Assembly: GCA_947473045.1 (NCBI GenBank)
Contig: CANJCO010000008.1
Coordinates: 1 to 64,000 of the forward strand
Origin: Myxococcales bacterium
GTDB taxonomy: Bacteria > Myxococcota_A > Polyangia > Polyangiales > Polyangiaceae
Direction: 5' to 3'
DNA length: 64,000 bases
Shown here: one piece after another, positions 18,547 to 27,286 of the stretch
Position numbering within the stretch: the stretch's first letter is position 1
Layout of the letters: each line of letters starts with the position of its first letter
Position numbers and translations under genes: made by a program
Notes under the pieces: generated by a model
What the model saw: the letters and a program-made list of their open reading frames with translations, nothing else
What the model was told of the DNA's origin: nothing
Database searches by the model: none

Positions 18547-20025
18547 GTGGAAAGAGGTCGGACAAACCGCGCGCATCCTGTGGAGCCCCCTACGGTCGAA
18601 GGGAGAGTCCCGCCCCACGACCTCGACGCCGAGGCAGCGGTGCTGAGCGCGGTGATGCTCGACGGATCATCGCTCGACCGCGTCCTCGAATTTCTCAAGC
18701 CGGAGCACTTTTACTCCGAGGCCCATCGCCGCATTTTTGAGGCGTGCATGGAGCTCCATCGCGTGGGGCAGCCGGTCGACATCGTGCAAGTCGGCACGTG
18801 GCTCAAGACGCGCGATCGCATCGCGCAAATTGGCGGCATGGCCTACCTCACCGAGATTCTCGACGCGGCTCCCGCGGTCGCGAACATCGTTGCCTACGGC
18901 CGAACCATTCACGAAAAATGGCGCGTTCGGCAGGTCATCGCCACCTGTCAGCGCGTGGCTGCGACGGGATACCTCGACTACGGCGAGGCGCAGAAGTTCA
19001 TCGACGAGGCCGAGCAGAGCATCTACCAACTCGCGCGAACGCCCGAGTCGAGCAGCGTCGAAAAGCTGATCAGCGTCATGAAAAAGAGCTTCAAGCAGCT
19101 CAACGACGCGATGGCCCGCGGCGACCGCATCACCGGGGCGCCCACCGGCTTCGATCGCCTTGACCGCATCACCAGTGGCCTCCACGACGGCGACCTGACC
19201 ATCATCGCCGCGCGCCCCGGCATGGGCAAGACGAGCTTCGTGCTCAACATCGCGACGAACGTAGCGAGCCCGCGCAACCGGGTCGCCGCCGACAATCCCA
19301 ACAAGCGCTGGGAGGAGCCTGGGGTCGGTGTGGCGGTCTTTTCGCTCGAAATGCCGCGCGAGCAGATCGCCAACCGCATGGTGTGCGCGGAGGGGAAGGT
19401 CGACGTCGGTAAAGTTCGCCAGGGCCACCTCAGCCCGCAAGACTGGAGCCGCCTCACCGAGAGCGCCGCGTTTCTTGGTGCGCTCCCCATCTGGATCGAC
19501 GATACGTCGGCCATCTCGATTCTCGAACTGCGGGCCAAAGTCCGGCGGCTTCAGGCCGAGCACGACCGTATGAGCGAGGACGGCTCCCGCAAGCTGCAAC
19601 GTCTTGGGCTGGTGATCGTCGACTACTTGCAGCTGATGCGCGGCCGTGACGGGGCGCAATCACGCGAGCAGGAAATCAGTGAGATCTCGCGCGGGCTCAA
19701 GGGGCTCGCCAAGGAGCTGCGGCTACCGGTCATCGCGCTCAGTCAGCTCAATCGCTCGGTCGAGACGCGCAGCGAAAAAAGCAAACGCCCGCAGCTCAGC
19801 GATTTGCGCGAGTCCGGCGCCATCGAGCAGGACGCCGACAACATTTTATTTATCTACCGGGACGACTACTACAACAAGGACACGACGACCGAGCCGAACG
19901 TCGCCGAGATCATCGTTGGCAAGCAGCGAAACGGTCCAACCGGCACCGTGAAAGTGCGCTTTGACAATCAGTACACGCGCTTCGACAACCTCGCCGAGGG
20001 CGAATACGAAGACTCCGACGACTGA
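18547..20025 (+). CDS. dnaB: Replicative DNA helicase DnaB
   Basis: This is the hexameric helicase that unwinds DNA at the replication fork. The product has about 492 residues. The N-terminal domain begins with PPHDLDAEAAVLSAVML, and the RecA-like domain has Walker A ARPGMGKTS, the DnaB signature with FSLEMPREQIANRM, Walker B LVIVDYLQLM, and the arginine-finger region SDLRESGAIEQDADNILF. I chose GTG 18547, which has GGAGG just upstream; a GTG at 18493 would begin before the hairpin and add 18 unconserved residues. A dnaB gene directly after rplI is a widespread arrangement. No intein is present. Confidence 0.96.
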   Translation: MERGRTNRAHPVEPPTVEGRVPPHDLDAEAAVLSAVMLDGSSLDRVLEFLKPEHFYSEAHRRIFEACMELHRVGQPVDIVQVGTWLKTRDRIAQIGGMAYLTEILDAAPAVANIVAYGRTIHEKWRVRQVIATCQRVAATGYLDYGEAQKFIDEAEQSIYQLARTPESSSVEKLISVMKKSFKQLNDAMARGDRITGAPTGFDRLDRITSGLHDGDLTIIAARPGMGKTSFVLNIATNVASPRNRVAADNPNKRWEEPGVGVAVFSLEMPREQIANRMVCAEGKVDVGKVRQGHLSPQDWSRLTESAAFLGALPIWIDDTSAISILELRAKVRRLQAEHDRMSEDGSRKLQRLGLVIVDYLQLMRGRDGAQSREQEISEISRGLKGLAKELRLPVIALSQLNRSVETRSEKSKRPQLSDLRESGAIEQDADNILFIYRDDYYNKDTTTEPNVAEIIVGKQRNGPTGTVKVRFDNQYTRFDNLAEGEYEDSDD

Positions 20026-20076
20026 GGGCGAAGTTTCGCCAACGCGGGGGCTACTTCGACTAACTACGAGACGCTG

Positions 20077-21231
20077 ATGGCCGATCCGGTGCCGCTCTCC
20101 AAGCTCCTCGCGGAGCGTCGCGTGCTGATTACGGTTGGGGCCGGAGGCGTGGGCAAGACCACGACCGCCGCCGCGCTCGCTGTGGCGGCTGCGCGCTCGG
20201 GCCGCCGCGTGCTGTGCCTGACGATCGACCCGGCGAAGCGCCTCGCGGAGAGCCTCGGCCTCGGCGAGATCGGTACGGTTGGCGCGGTCGTCGACGCCGC
20301 GCATTTCGCGCGCGCCGGGGTCGAGCTCACCGGTTCGCTCACGGTCATGATGCTCGACACGAAGACGACGTTCGACGAGCTCGTGCGGAAGTATTCGTCA
20401 ACGCCTGCTCGCGCTGAGCGGCTCCTCGGTAACAAGCTCTACCAGTACGTCTCCACGTCGCTCGCGGGCACGCAGGAGTACATGGCTGTCGAGAAGCTCG
20501 TGGCCGTGAAGGACGACCCCAGGTACGACCTCATCGTGCTCGATACGCCGCCGACCTCGAACGCGCTCGACTTCCTCGATGCCCCCGAGCGGCTCATGGA
20601 CGCGCTCGACAGCGCCACCATGAAGTGGTTCGTCCAGGCGTTCGAGTCGAGTGGAAAGCTGTCGCTCAACTTGCTGGCGCGCAGCGCAGCGCTCGCGCTC
20701 AAGGGAATTGGTAAGCTGACCGGCGGCGGGTTTCTTGAGGAGATGGCCGAGTTTATCAGCGAGCTTAACGACCTGTTCGGCGGGTTCAAGCAGCGCGCGA
20801 CGATGGTTCAGCGCGCCCTGCGCGGACCCGACGTGTCGTTCATCCTCGTCACGAGTCCGGCGCCGATGAGCATTCGCGAGGTGCTCTATTTCGCCGAACG
20901 CCTCGCCGAAAGCGCGATGAGCGCCGGCGCGCTCGTGGTCAATCGCGTGCATTTTGCACCGATCGGCGGGGCGCCCTGCGACGTGAGTGAGGCCGCTGCG
21001 GCGATCGCCGCGCGCGCGCTGCCCCTCGACGATGACGGCGCAGGGCGCGTGGCCGCCGCGCATCGTGATGCGTTCAAATTGGCGCAACTCGACGCGTCGC
21101 ACATGCGCGTGCTGTCGGCCGAGCATGCCGGAGTTCCGGTCATACGAATTGCGGCGCGTCCCGGCGACGTTCACGATGTGACGCAGCTCGCGGGCCTTGG
21201 CGATGCGCTCATGCGCGGCGGAGACCAGTAG
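20077..21231 (+). CDS. ArsA/GET3-family ATPase
   Basis: This is a single-domain ATPase of 384 residues. Its deviant Walker A GAGGVGKTT lies near residue 22, a DPAKRLAESLG segment follows, and there is a switch II-like LDTPPTSNALDFLDAPERL with the DTPP characteristic of ArsA/GET3 proteins. It lacks the second half of arsenite-pump ArsA and is closer in size to the standalone forms common in Myxococcota and Actinobacteria, whose role is mostly unknown. No arsR, arsB or arsC is nearby, so an arsenic role is unlikely. It is 3 bases upstream of a methyltransferase gene. Confidence 0.85.
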   Translation: MADPVPLSKLLAERRVLITVGAGGVGKTTTAAALAVAAARSGRRVLCLTIDPAKRLAESLGLGEIGTVGAVVDAAHFARAGVELTGSLTVMMLDTKTTFDELVRKYSSTPARAERLLGNKLYQYVSTSLAGTQEYMAVEKLVAVKDDPRYDLIVLDTPPTSNALDFLDAPERLMDALDSATMKWFVQAFESSGKLSLNLLARSAALALKGIGKLTGGGFLEEMAEFISELNDLFGGFKQRATMVQRALRGPDVSFILVTSPAPMSIREVLYFAERLAESAMSAGALVVNRVHFAPIGGAPCDVSEAAAAIAARALPLDDDGAGRVAAAHRDAFKLAQLDASHMRVLSAEHAGVPVIRIAARPGDVHDVTQLAGLGDALMRGGDQ

Positions 21232-21233
21232 CG

Positions 21234-21851
21234 ATGTGGGACGAGCGTTATTCTGGCGAGGCCTTTGCGTACGGCACAGCGCCGAACGACTTCCTCGTCG
21301 CCGCCGAACCCGGAATTCGGCGCGGAGGGCGCGTGCTTTGCCTCGGCGAGGGCGAAGGCCGCAACGCCGTGTGGCTGGCGACGCAAGGCTTTGACGTCGT
21401 CGCGCTCGATCAATCCCGAGTGGGCCTTGCGAAGGCCGAGCGGCTCGCTGCCCTGCGCGGGGTGAGCATCATGACGCTCCCGTTCGACCTCGCCGATTAC
21501 CCGTGGACGGGCGCCCCGTGCGGCGCTTGGGAAGCGGGCCCATGGGATGCGATCGTGTCCATCTGGTGCCACTTGCCGGCACAGCTGCGCGCGCGCACGC
21601 ATCGCCTCGCGGCAGAGACACTCCAGCCGGGCGGCGTGTTCATTCTCGAAGCCTACACGCTTGCACAAATCGGCCACGCCACGGGTGGCCCGCGCGATCC
21701 CGCGCTCTGCATGACGCTGGCTGCCCTTCGCGACGACCTTGCGGGGCTCGACTTCGAGGTCGCGGAGGAGCGCACGCGCGACGTTCAGGAAGGCAGCCTG
21801 CACCACGGCCTGAGCGCGGTGGTGCAGGTCGTGGCGCGCAAGCCCGCCTGA
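21234..21851 (+). CDS. Class I SAM-dependent methyltransferase
   Basis: This small methyltransferase of 205 residues has motif I RVLCLGEGEGRNAVWLA (the LCxGEGEGRN pattern), an acidic residue at the end of strand 2 in VVALDQS, and WDAIVSIWCHLP at motif IV. It resembles the small Methyltransf_25/TehB-like group that methylates small molecules; the substrate cannot be read from the sequence. The ATG at 21234 comes 3 bases after the ArsA-like gene, so the two are probably translated from one mRNA. Its stop lies next to the end of the convergent der gene. Confidence 0.8.
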   Translation: MWDERYSGEAFAYGTAPNDFLVAAEPGIRRGGRVLCLGEGEGRNAVWLATQGFDVVALDQSRVGLAKAERLAALRGVSIMTLPFDLADYPWTGAPCGAWEAGPWDAIVSIWCHLPAQLRARTHRLAAETLQPGGVFILEAYTLAQIGHATGGPRDPALCMTLAALRDDLAGLDFEVAEERTRDVQEGSLHHGLSAVVQVVARKPA

Positions 21852-21852
21852 G

Positions 21853-23274
21853 CTACTTCTCGTCGCGGCGCTTCGTCGACGACGGATCACGCACATCGGT
21901 GCGGCGCCGCTTCATCTTGTAAAATACACGCACCGGCGTCGACTCAAAGCCGAAGCGCTTGCGCAGCTGGTTGATGACAAACCGGCGGTAGGAAAAGTGG
22001 AGCGCGTCAGGCGCGTTCGTCATGCAGATGAACGTGGGCGGCGCCACCTCGGCCTGAGTGATGAAGTAGAGGCGGGGGGCCTTGGCTCCGCTCGTTGGCG
22101 GCGGCTTGGCCTCGAGGATCTGCTCGAAGAACCGGTTGAGTTCTCCGGTGGTCACGCGCTTCTTGTATTCTGCACGCGCTTGGTCGATCGACTTCATGAG
22201 CTCGCTGACGCCGCGGCCCGTCTTGGCGCTGATGTGCACCAGCGGGGCGTAGGGCGCGAACGTGAGCTTGTCGCGGGCTGTCTCCTCGGCCTTCGCGTGC
22301 TCATCTTTTTCGAGCAAATCGCTCTTGTTGAGCGCGATGATCATTGCGCGATTGCGGTCCTGCGCGAGGCCCAGAATTTTCGCGTCCTGCTCGGCGACGC
22401 CCTCTTTCGCGTCACACATCACGACGACGACCTCGGCGCGCTCGATGGCGCGGATCGCATGAAGCACGCTGAGCGACTCGACGGCGCTCTCGGTCTTTTT
22501 GACCTGCGCCTTGCGACGGATCCCCGCGGTGTCGATGAAGACGTACTTCTTGCCGTTGCGCTCGACGAAAGCGTCGATCGCATCGCGCGTTGTGCCCGGG
22601 CGGCTGTCAACGAGCTGCCGGTCTTCGCCGAGCAGTCGGTTCATCAGGCTCGATTTGCCTGCGTTCGGCTTGCCGATGATGGCCACGCGCGTGACGTCGT
22701 CGCTCGCGTCAGCGCGCGGCTCGGGCGTGGGCAGCGATGCAACGAGGTCGCCTTCGAGCTCCCCCATGCCGCGGCCGTGCAGCGCGCTCACGGGGTAAAT
22801 CTGCTGGACGCCGAGGCGGTAGAGGTCCATGGCCTCGACGTCTTTGTGCGGTCCGTCGGCTTTGTTCGCAGTAAAAAACACGGGCTTCTTCGAGCGCCGA
22901 AGCAGCTGCACCGCGGCCCGATCTGCGCTCGTCAGCTCGGTGGTGGCGTCAGTCACGAAGATGATCGCGTCCGCTTCGGAAATCGCCGCTTTCACGTGGT
23001 GGGCGATGCCCGCCTTCATCGGGTCTTCGTCGTCGGGGTCGAAGCCGCCCGTGTCGACGAGCGTGTAATCTCGACCGAACGCCGTCGTGTCAGCGTAATG
23101 CCTGTCGCGCGTGACGCCGGGCTCGTCGTGAACGATGGCGAGTTTGCGCCTCGCGAGGCGATTGAAGAGCGTGCTCTTGCCGACGTTCGGCCTGCCTACG
23201 ATTGCGACCAGCGGCAGGCCGCCGGACCCCGCAGGCATCGTGCTCTCGTCGTGTGGTCTAAAGTGCTTAGTCAT
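21853..23274 (-). CDS. der: Ribosome-assembly GTPase Der (EngA)
   Basis: This is an essential double GTPase for 50S assembly, 473 residues. Two G domains are clear: the first with GRPNVGKST, DTGG and NKAD, the second with GKPNAGKSS, DTAG and NKSD. A C-terminal KH-like domain follows, with PPTFICMTNAPDALHFSYRR. The last residues are basic. Its ATG overlaps the era stop by 4 bases, so the two GTPases are translationally coupled. The about 20 residues before PLVAIVGRPN may be partly unneeded, and an internal ATG 12 codons in is an alternative start. Confidence 0.96.
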   Translation of the reverse strand: MTKHFRPHDESTMPAGSGGLPLVAIVGRPNVGKSTLFNRLARRKLAIVHDEPGVTRDRHYADTTAFGRDYTLVDTGGFDPDDEDPMKAGIAHHVKAAISEADAIIFVTDATTELTSADRAAVQLLRRSKKPVFFTANKADGPHKDVEAMDLYRLGVQQIYPVSALHGRGMGELEGDLVASLPTPEPRADASDDVTRVAIIGKPNAGKSSLMNRLLGEDRQLVDSRPGTTRDAIDAFVERNGKKYVFIDTAGIRRKAQVKKTESAVESLSVLHAIRAIERAEVVVVMCDAKEGVAEQDAKILGLAQDRNRAMIIALNKSDLLEKDEHAKAEETARDKLTFAPYAPLVHISAKTGRGVSELMKSIDQARAEYKKRVTTGELNRFFEQILEAKPPPTSGAKAPRLYFITQAEVAPPTFICMTNAPDALHFSYRRFVINQLRKRFGFESTPVRVFYKMKRRRTDVRDPSSTKRRDEK

Positions 23275-24215
23275 GCGTCGACCTCTGATTTTCCGTAGCC
23301 GAGTTCGCGAAGGTCGCGCTCTTTGTCAAACCACTCGGGCGTGACGCGCACGTGCGTTTCGAGGTGCACGGGCTGCCCGAGCAGTTCTTCGATACGCAGG
23401 CGCGCTGCCTGTCCGATTTCCTTGATCATCGCGCCGGCCCGCCCGACCACGATCTTCTTGTGCGATTCGCGCGCGACGTGAATCGCGACCGAAATTTCAG
23501 TCTTCTTCTTGCTCTTGGTGGGCTCTTCGAAGCGCTCGACCACGCAGGCGATTCCGTGCGGAACTTCTTCGCGCATCATTGAAAGCGCCGCTTCGCGCAC
23601 AAGCTCGGCGGCGAAGAAGCGGAGCGGGCGATCGGTGAGGACGTCTTCGTCGTAGAGCCGATCGCCCTCGGGGAGCAACGGCTCGAGCGCGGTAAGCAGT
23701 CGCTCTGCGCCGTCGGCCCTCCTCGCGCTCAGCGGCACGATGGCCGCAAAATCGCGGGCCGCCCCGTACGTCTCCAGAAGAGGGAGCAGCAAGTGCTTCA
23801 CCTTAACGCGGTCGATCTTGTTGACCGCGAGGACGACCTTCGCGTTATCGGGCAGCATCGCGAGAATCGCGGCATCGCGCGGGTCGATCGTGGGTCTCGG
23901 TGTCATGCCTACGTCAATCACGAGCAGGACGATGTCGGCGCTCGCCGCGACGTCGCGGGCCTCGGCGTTCATGCGCGCGCCGAGCCGATTTTTCGCATCG
24001 TGAACGCCGGGAGTGTCGATCATCACGACTTGAGCGTTCGGGCGGTGAACGACTCCGAGAATGCGATCCCGCGTCGTTTGCGGGTGATGGCTCGTAATGG
24101 CGATGCGCTCTCCGAGCAGGGCGTTGAGCAGCGTGCTCTTGCCCACGTTGGGTCGCCCAAAGATCGCAACGGTGCCCGCGCGGAAGGCGTCCTTCTTCGT
24201 CGAGCGCTTCGTCAT
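23271..24215 (-). CDS. era: GTPase Era
   Basis: Era binds the 3' end of 16S rRNA and links 30S maturation to the cell cycle. The product has 314 residues, with G1 GRPNVGKST, G2 around TTRDR, G3 DTPG, G4 NKID and a G5-like SARR. The C-terminal KH domain contains GRAGAMIKEIGQAARLRIEE. The ATG at 24215 gives the usual N-terminal length; the frame stays open for 60 more codons, but that extension overlaps the divergent gene's promoter region and lacks conservation signs. It forms a coupled pair with der. Confidence 0.96.
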   Translation of the reverse strand: MTKRSTKKDAFRAGTVAIFGRPNVGKSTLLNALLGERIAITSHHPQTTRDRILGVVHRPNAQVVMIDTPGVHDAKNRLGARMNAEARDVAASADIVLLVIDVGMTPRPTIDPRDAAILAMLPDNAKVVLAVNKIDRVKVKHLLLPLLETYGAARDFAAIVPLSARRADGAERLLTALEPLLPEGDRLYDEDVLTDRPLRFFAAELVREAALSMMREEVPHGIACVVERFEEPTKSKKKTEISVAIHVARESHKKIVVGRAGAMIKEIGQAARLRIEELLGQPVHLETHVRVTPEWFDKERDLRELGYGKSEVDA

Positions 24216-24321
24216 CGGCGGGCTTTTACCACGACGGCCGCTGCTTTCGTCGCAGAGTTGTCGATATTTTCGGTTGGGCTTTGCGTTCGTGCGGGGTAGC
24301 TTTCGCCCGCCGAAGAGCCCC

Positions 24322-27234
24322 ATGTCCGAGCAAGAATCAGCCCCCGAAGCCCACGCCGCACACGACGACTCCGCGCCTGCTGCGCCGTTTGACAACCCGC
24401 CGGTTTCCGCGGATGCGGAGCTCGCTGGCGACGTCGCCGCTCAGCCAGCCGAGCTGCTCGCGTCTCCTCCATGGCTTGCGTTTGGGCTCGCGGCGCTCGT
24501 GCCAGCGCTCATTCTTTTTGCGTTGCCGCCGCTCACGCGCTCAGGGCTCTGGGACCCCTACGAGCTCAACGTCGCCGACCTCGCGCGCCGCATCGCGAAC
24601 AATCTGTTCCACGTTCAGGCGCTGGCGCTTGAGGGGGCCGACAACTCGATGCCGCACCTCAATGACCTGGCGAGGCCTGAGCTGCCGTTCACCTCGATTG
24701 CTTACGGCTTCAAGCTGTTCGGTCTCCACGAGTGGGCCGGTCGCCTCCCGCTCGCGTTGTGGGGATTTACGGGCGTGCTCGCTACGTTCGCGTGGGTGTC
24801 CCGACTCGTCGACCGACGGGCGGGCGTCTACGCGAGCGTCGCGCTCTCGACGATGCCGCTGTTCTTCGTCCAGGCGCGAACAATGCTTGGCGATATCGTC
24901 ACGATGTCGGCGCTGAGCATGGCGTTCGGCGGGCTCGCCGTGGCTGCGTTCGACCGTCGCGAGGGTGGCGGCGGGGTCGCCACGCGCATCGCGGCGCTCG
25001 CCTGTGGCCTCGTCGGGCTCGTCGCGGGCTACTATTCGCGCGGCGCGATCCTGGGCGTCGCGGTTCCTGCGCTCGGGGTCGGGCTCTCGTGGGGCGTGCT
25101 TTGGGTCTCCGGCAGCGGTCGCAAGTTCGACGCCCTCGGCGAATTCGCGGGCGGCCTCGCGCTGCTGGGCGGAGCCGCGGCGCTGTATGTCGGGCTGAGC
25201 GCGCTCGGTCGCGCGACGGCGAGCGATCTCTCCATGCCCGTGGGTTTCATGCTGAAGGTGCCGTCGAAGTACCCGACGTTCGACTTCGTGATCGGTCAAC
25301 TGGGCGCCGCGCTCGCTCCGTGGAGCGCGTTCATTCCGTTTGCGATGGGTCGACTCGTCCTTGCGCCTGTCGTGAGCGGCGGCGCTCAGCGCGAGCGGGA
25401 ATCATCGGTTCGCGTCGCCTTGCTGGTCGGCGCCACCGTGGCGTTCTCGGTGCACGCGTTCATCGCCGCGAAAAACGACAACGTGCCCTTCGTCGGTTGC
25501 GCCCTGTTTGCGGCCGCGTGCGCCGTAGCCCTTCGAGACTACGAGCGGGGCGCGCGCCCTTCGCTCGCGGTTGGTGTCGGCACGGCGGCGTTTCTCGGGC
25601 TGTTTCACCACGACTTTCACGAGATGCCCGAGCGCGCCTACCAAGCATTTGCTGTTAGTGGAGCGTCGTTTCCGGAGAGCTTCAAAGATCACGCGCTGCA
25701 GCTGTGGACGATCTCCCTCGTCGGCTTCGCGCTGCTCAGCATGCTCACGTGGGCCGAACGCGACGCGGCGCGTAAGCCGTTCGATCCTGCGGCGTATCTC
25801 GGCGTAGTCGAGAGCTTGCGCAAGGCGTGGGATGGCATGCTCGCGCTCGCGTACATGGCGATGGTTGCCGGAGCTTCAATCGCGGGCGCCGTCATCTACG
25901 TCGGCATGAAACTCAAAGCAACGTGGGTGCCGACGATCTCCCTGCAGATTCGCGACGGCGTTCTCAACGCGTGGTGGCTTACCGCCGTGGTGCCGCTCGC
26001 GGTCATATTTGGGACGTACTTTGCGTGTGACGTGTGGCTTTGGGCGTTCAACCGCGCGCAGCCTTTTTCGACGGCGTCGTTCACGCGCGGCTTCGAGCCT
26101 GTTGAGGGCCTGTTCGGGAACCTCAAACGCGAGGGCAGGGAAGGCACAAAAACAGCATTCTACGCCGATCACGAGTGGCGCGTCGCGGCTGCGCTGCTGT
26201 TTCCGCTGATGGTCCTGGCGGCGCCTGTCGCGCTGTTCGTTGCACTCTACACGCATGGAATCCGCATGCCTGTCGCGGCTGCGCTCGCGATCCCGTCCGG
26301 GGTGGCGGTCTTTTTGCTCCTCGGAATTCTTGGCGACCTGCTTCATCGACGCGGCGACCGCGTAGCGGCTTTCGGAGTGTTCGCCGCAGGTCTCGGCGTC
26401 GTTCTGTCGATGCTGTACTACCCGGCGCTCGCCAACCAGCTCTCGCCAAAAGAGGTGTTCGAGAGCTTCGAGCGCGTGCACAAGAGCGGCGAGCCGCTCG
26501 CGTTGTTTGGCGTCGGAGGCCGCACGGCGGCTTATTACGCGGGGGGGCAGCCGACGATGCTCGCCGATACCGGCAAAGCGTTCGACTGGCTGATGGCCGG
26601 CGAGCCGTCGCGACAGCGCCGCTTCCTTGCGGTACGCGCTGACGAGCTCGCGAAGCTCAACCAGATGTACCGCGACAAGGGACCGAAGCCTGCGCGAAAC
26701 CTGCCGATCCTCGACGCGCGATCGAGCCAGATCCTGCTCGTCGCTTCTTCGCTGGCGCCGGGAGAGAAGAGCCAAAACCCCCTCGACAAAATCCTCGTGC
26801 AGTCGATGCCTGAGGTGCAGCACAAACTCGACGTCAACATGGAGGATAAACTCCTGATCGTCGGTTACGACTTCGTGGACGGCAATGGCCGCTACGTCGA
26901 GTCGCTCGCTCCGGGTCGCAAGGTCCACATGCGAACCTATTACAAGGTGCTCGGACCCGTGACGACCGAATGGGAGGCGTTCATCCACATCGACGGGTTC
27001 CGCCGTCGACATAACGGCGACCACAAGCCGCTCGACGGCAAGTATCCGTTCGCGCTCTGGCTTCGGGACGATCTCATCGTCGACGACTACGAGTTCTCTC
27101 TCGAGCCGAACTTCTCGCCCGGTAACTACACGGTCTACTTCGGCCTTTTCGTGGGCGAAACGCGCATGAAGGTCACCACCGGAGCGAGCGACGGTGAGCA
27201 CCGCGTCAACGGCGGCGCGATTCGCGTTCAGTAG
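24322..27234 (+). CDS. ArnT-like (GT39-type) membrane glycosyltransferase
   Basis: The 970-residue polytopic protein has a cytoplasmic Ala/Glu-rich N-terminus of about 50 residues and about 12 or more hydrophobic spans. The first periplasmic loop carries SGLWDPYELNVADLARR, where Asp/Glu residues sit as in the catalytic loop of GT-C enzymes such as ArnT and PMT, and EWAGRLPLALWGF fits the same family. These enzymes move sugars from polyprenyl phosphate to lipid A or proteins. The C-terminal about 200 residues form a soluble beta-rich domain ending in NFSPGNYTVYFGLFVGETRM. The acceptor is unknown. It diverges from era with a 106-base gap. Confidence 0.75.
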   Translation: MSEQESAPEAHAAHDDSAPAAPFDNPPVSADAELAGDVAAQPAELLASPPWLAFGLAALVPALILFALPPLTRSGLWDPYELNVADLARRIANNLFHVQALALEGADNSMPHLNDLARPELPFTSIAYGFKLFGLHEWAGRLPLALWGFTGVLATFAWVSRLVDRRAGVYASVALSTMPLFFVQARTMLGDIVTMSALSMAFGGLAVAAFDRREGGGGVATRIAALACGLVGLVAGYYSRGAILGVAVPALGVGLSWGVLWVSGSGRKFDALGEFAGGLALLGGAAALYVGLSALGRATASDLSMPVGFMLKVPSKYPTFDFVIGQLGAALAPWSAFIPFAMGRLVLAPVVSGGAQRERESSVRVALLVGATVAFSVHAFIAAKNDNVPFVGCALFAAACAVALRDYERGARPSLAVGVGTAAFLGLFHHDFHEMPERAYQAFAVSGASFPESFKDHALQLWTISLVGFALLSMLTWAERDAARKPFDPAAYLGVVESLRKAWDGMLALAYMAMVAGASIAGAVIYVGMKLKATWVPTISLQIRDGVLNAWWLTAVVPLAVIFGTYFACDVWLWAFNRAQPFSTASFTRGFEPVEGLFGNLKREGREGTKTAFYADHEWRVAAALLFPLMVLAAPVALFVALYTHGIRMPVAAALAIPSGVAVFLLLGILGDLLHRRGDRVAAFGVFAAGLGVVLSMLYYPALANQLSPKEVFESFERVHKSGEPLALFGVGGRTAAYYAGGQPTMLADTGKAFDWLMAGEPSRQRRFLAVRADELAKLNQMYRDKGPKPARNLPILDARSSQILLVASSLAPGEKSQNPLDKILVQSMPEVQHKLDVNMEDKLLIVGYDFVDGNGRYVESLAPGRKVHMRTYYKVLGPVTTEWEAFIHIDGFRRRHNGDHKPLDGKYPFALWLRDDLIVDDYEFSLEPNFSPGNYTVYFGLFVGETRMKVTTGASDGEHRVNGGAIRVQ

Positions 27235-27286
27235 CGGCTAGCCCCGGCAACAGTGCGGCCCGGCGAGCCGGACTGCGCGGCCGCGG

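Noticed and set aside
20077-21231. Arsenite pump ATPase
   Set aside because: Only one ATPase half is present and no ars genes are near, so I kept it as an ArsA/GET3-family protein of unknown role.
24097-24321. N-terminal extension of the ArnT-like gene across the era start
   Set aside because: It overlaps the start of the divergent era gene and reads as the complement of its N-terminus; the ATG at 24322 gives a sensible start.
24216-24395. 60-codon extension of era
   Set aside because: It runs over the start region of the divergent gene and adds Ser/Ala/Arg-rich sequence not found in Era.
27251-27275. GC-rich imperfect hairpin between the ArnT-like gene and the lipoprotein gene
   Set aside because: The stem has a 5-base bulge and no T-run on either strand, so I could not call a terminator for these convergent genes.
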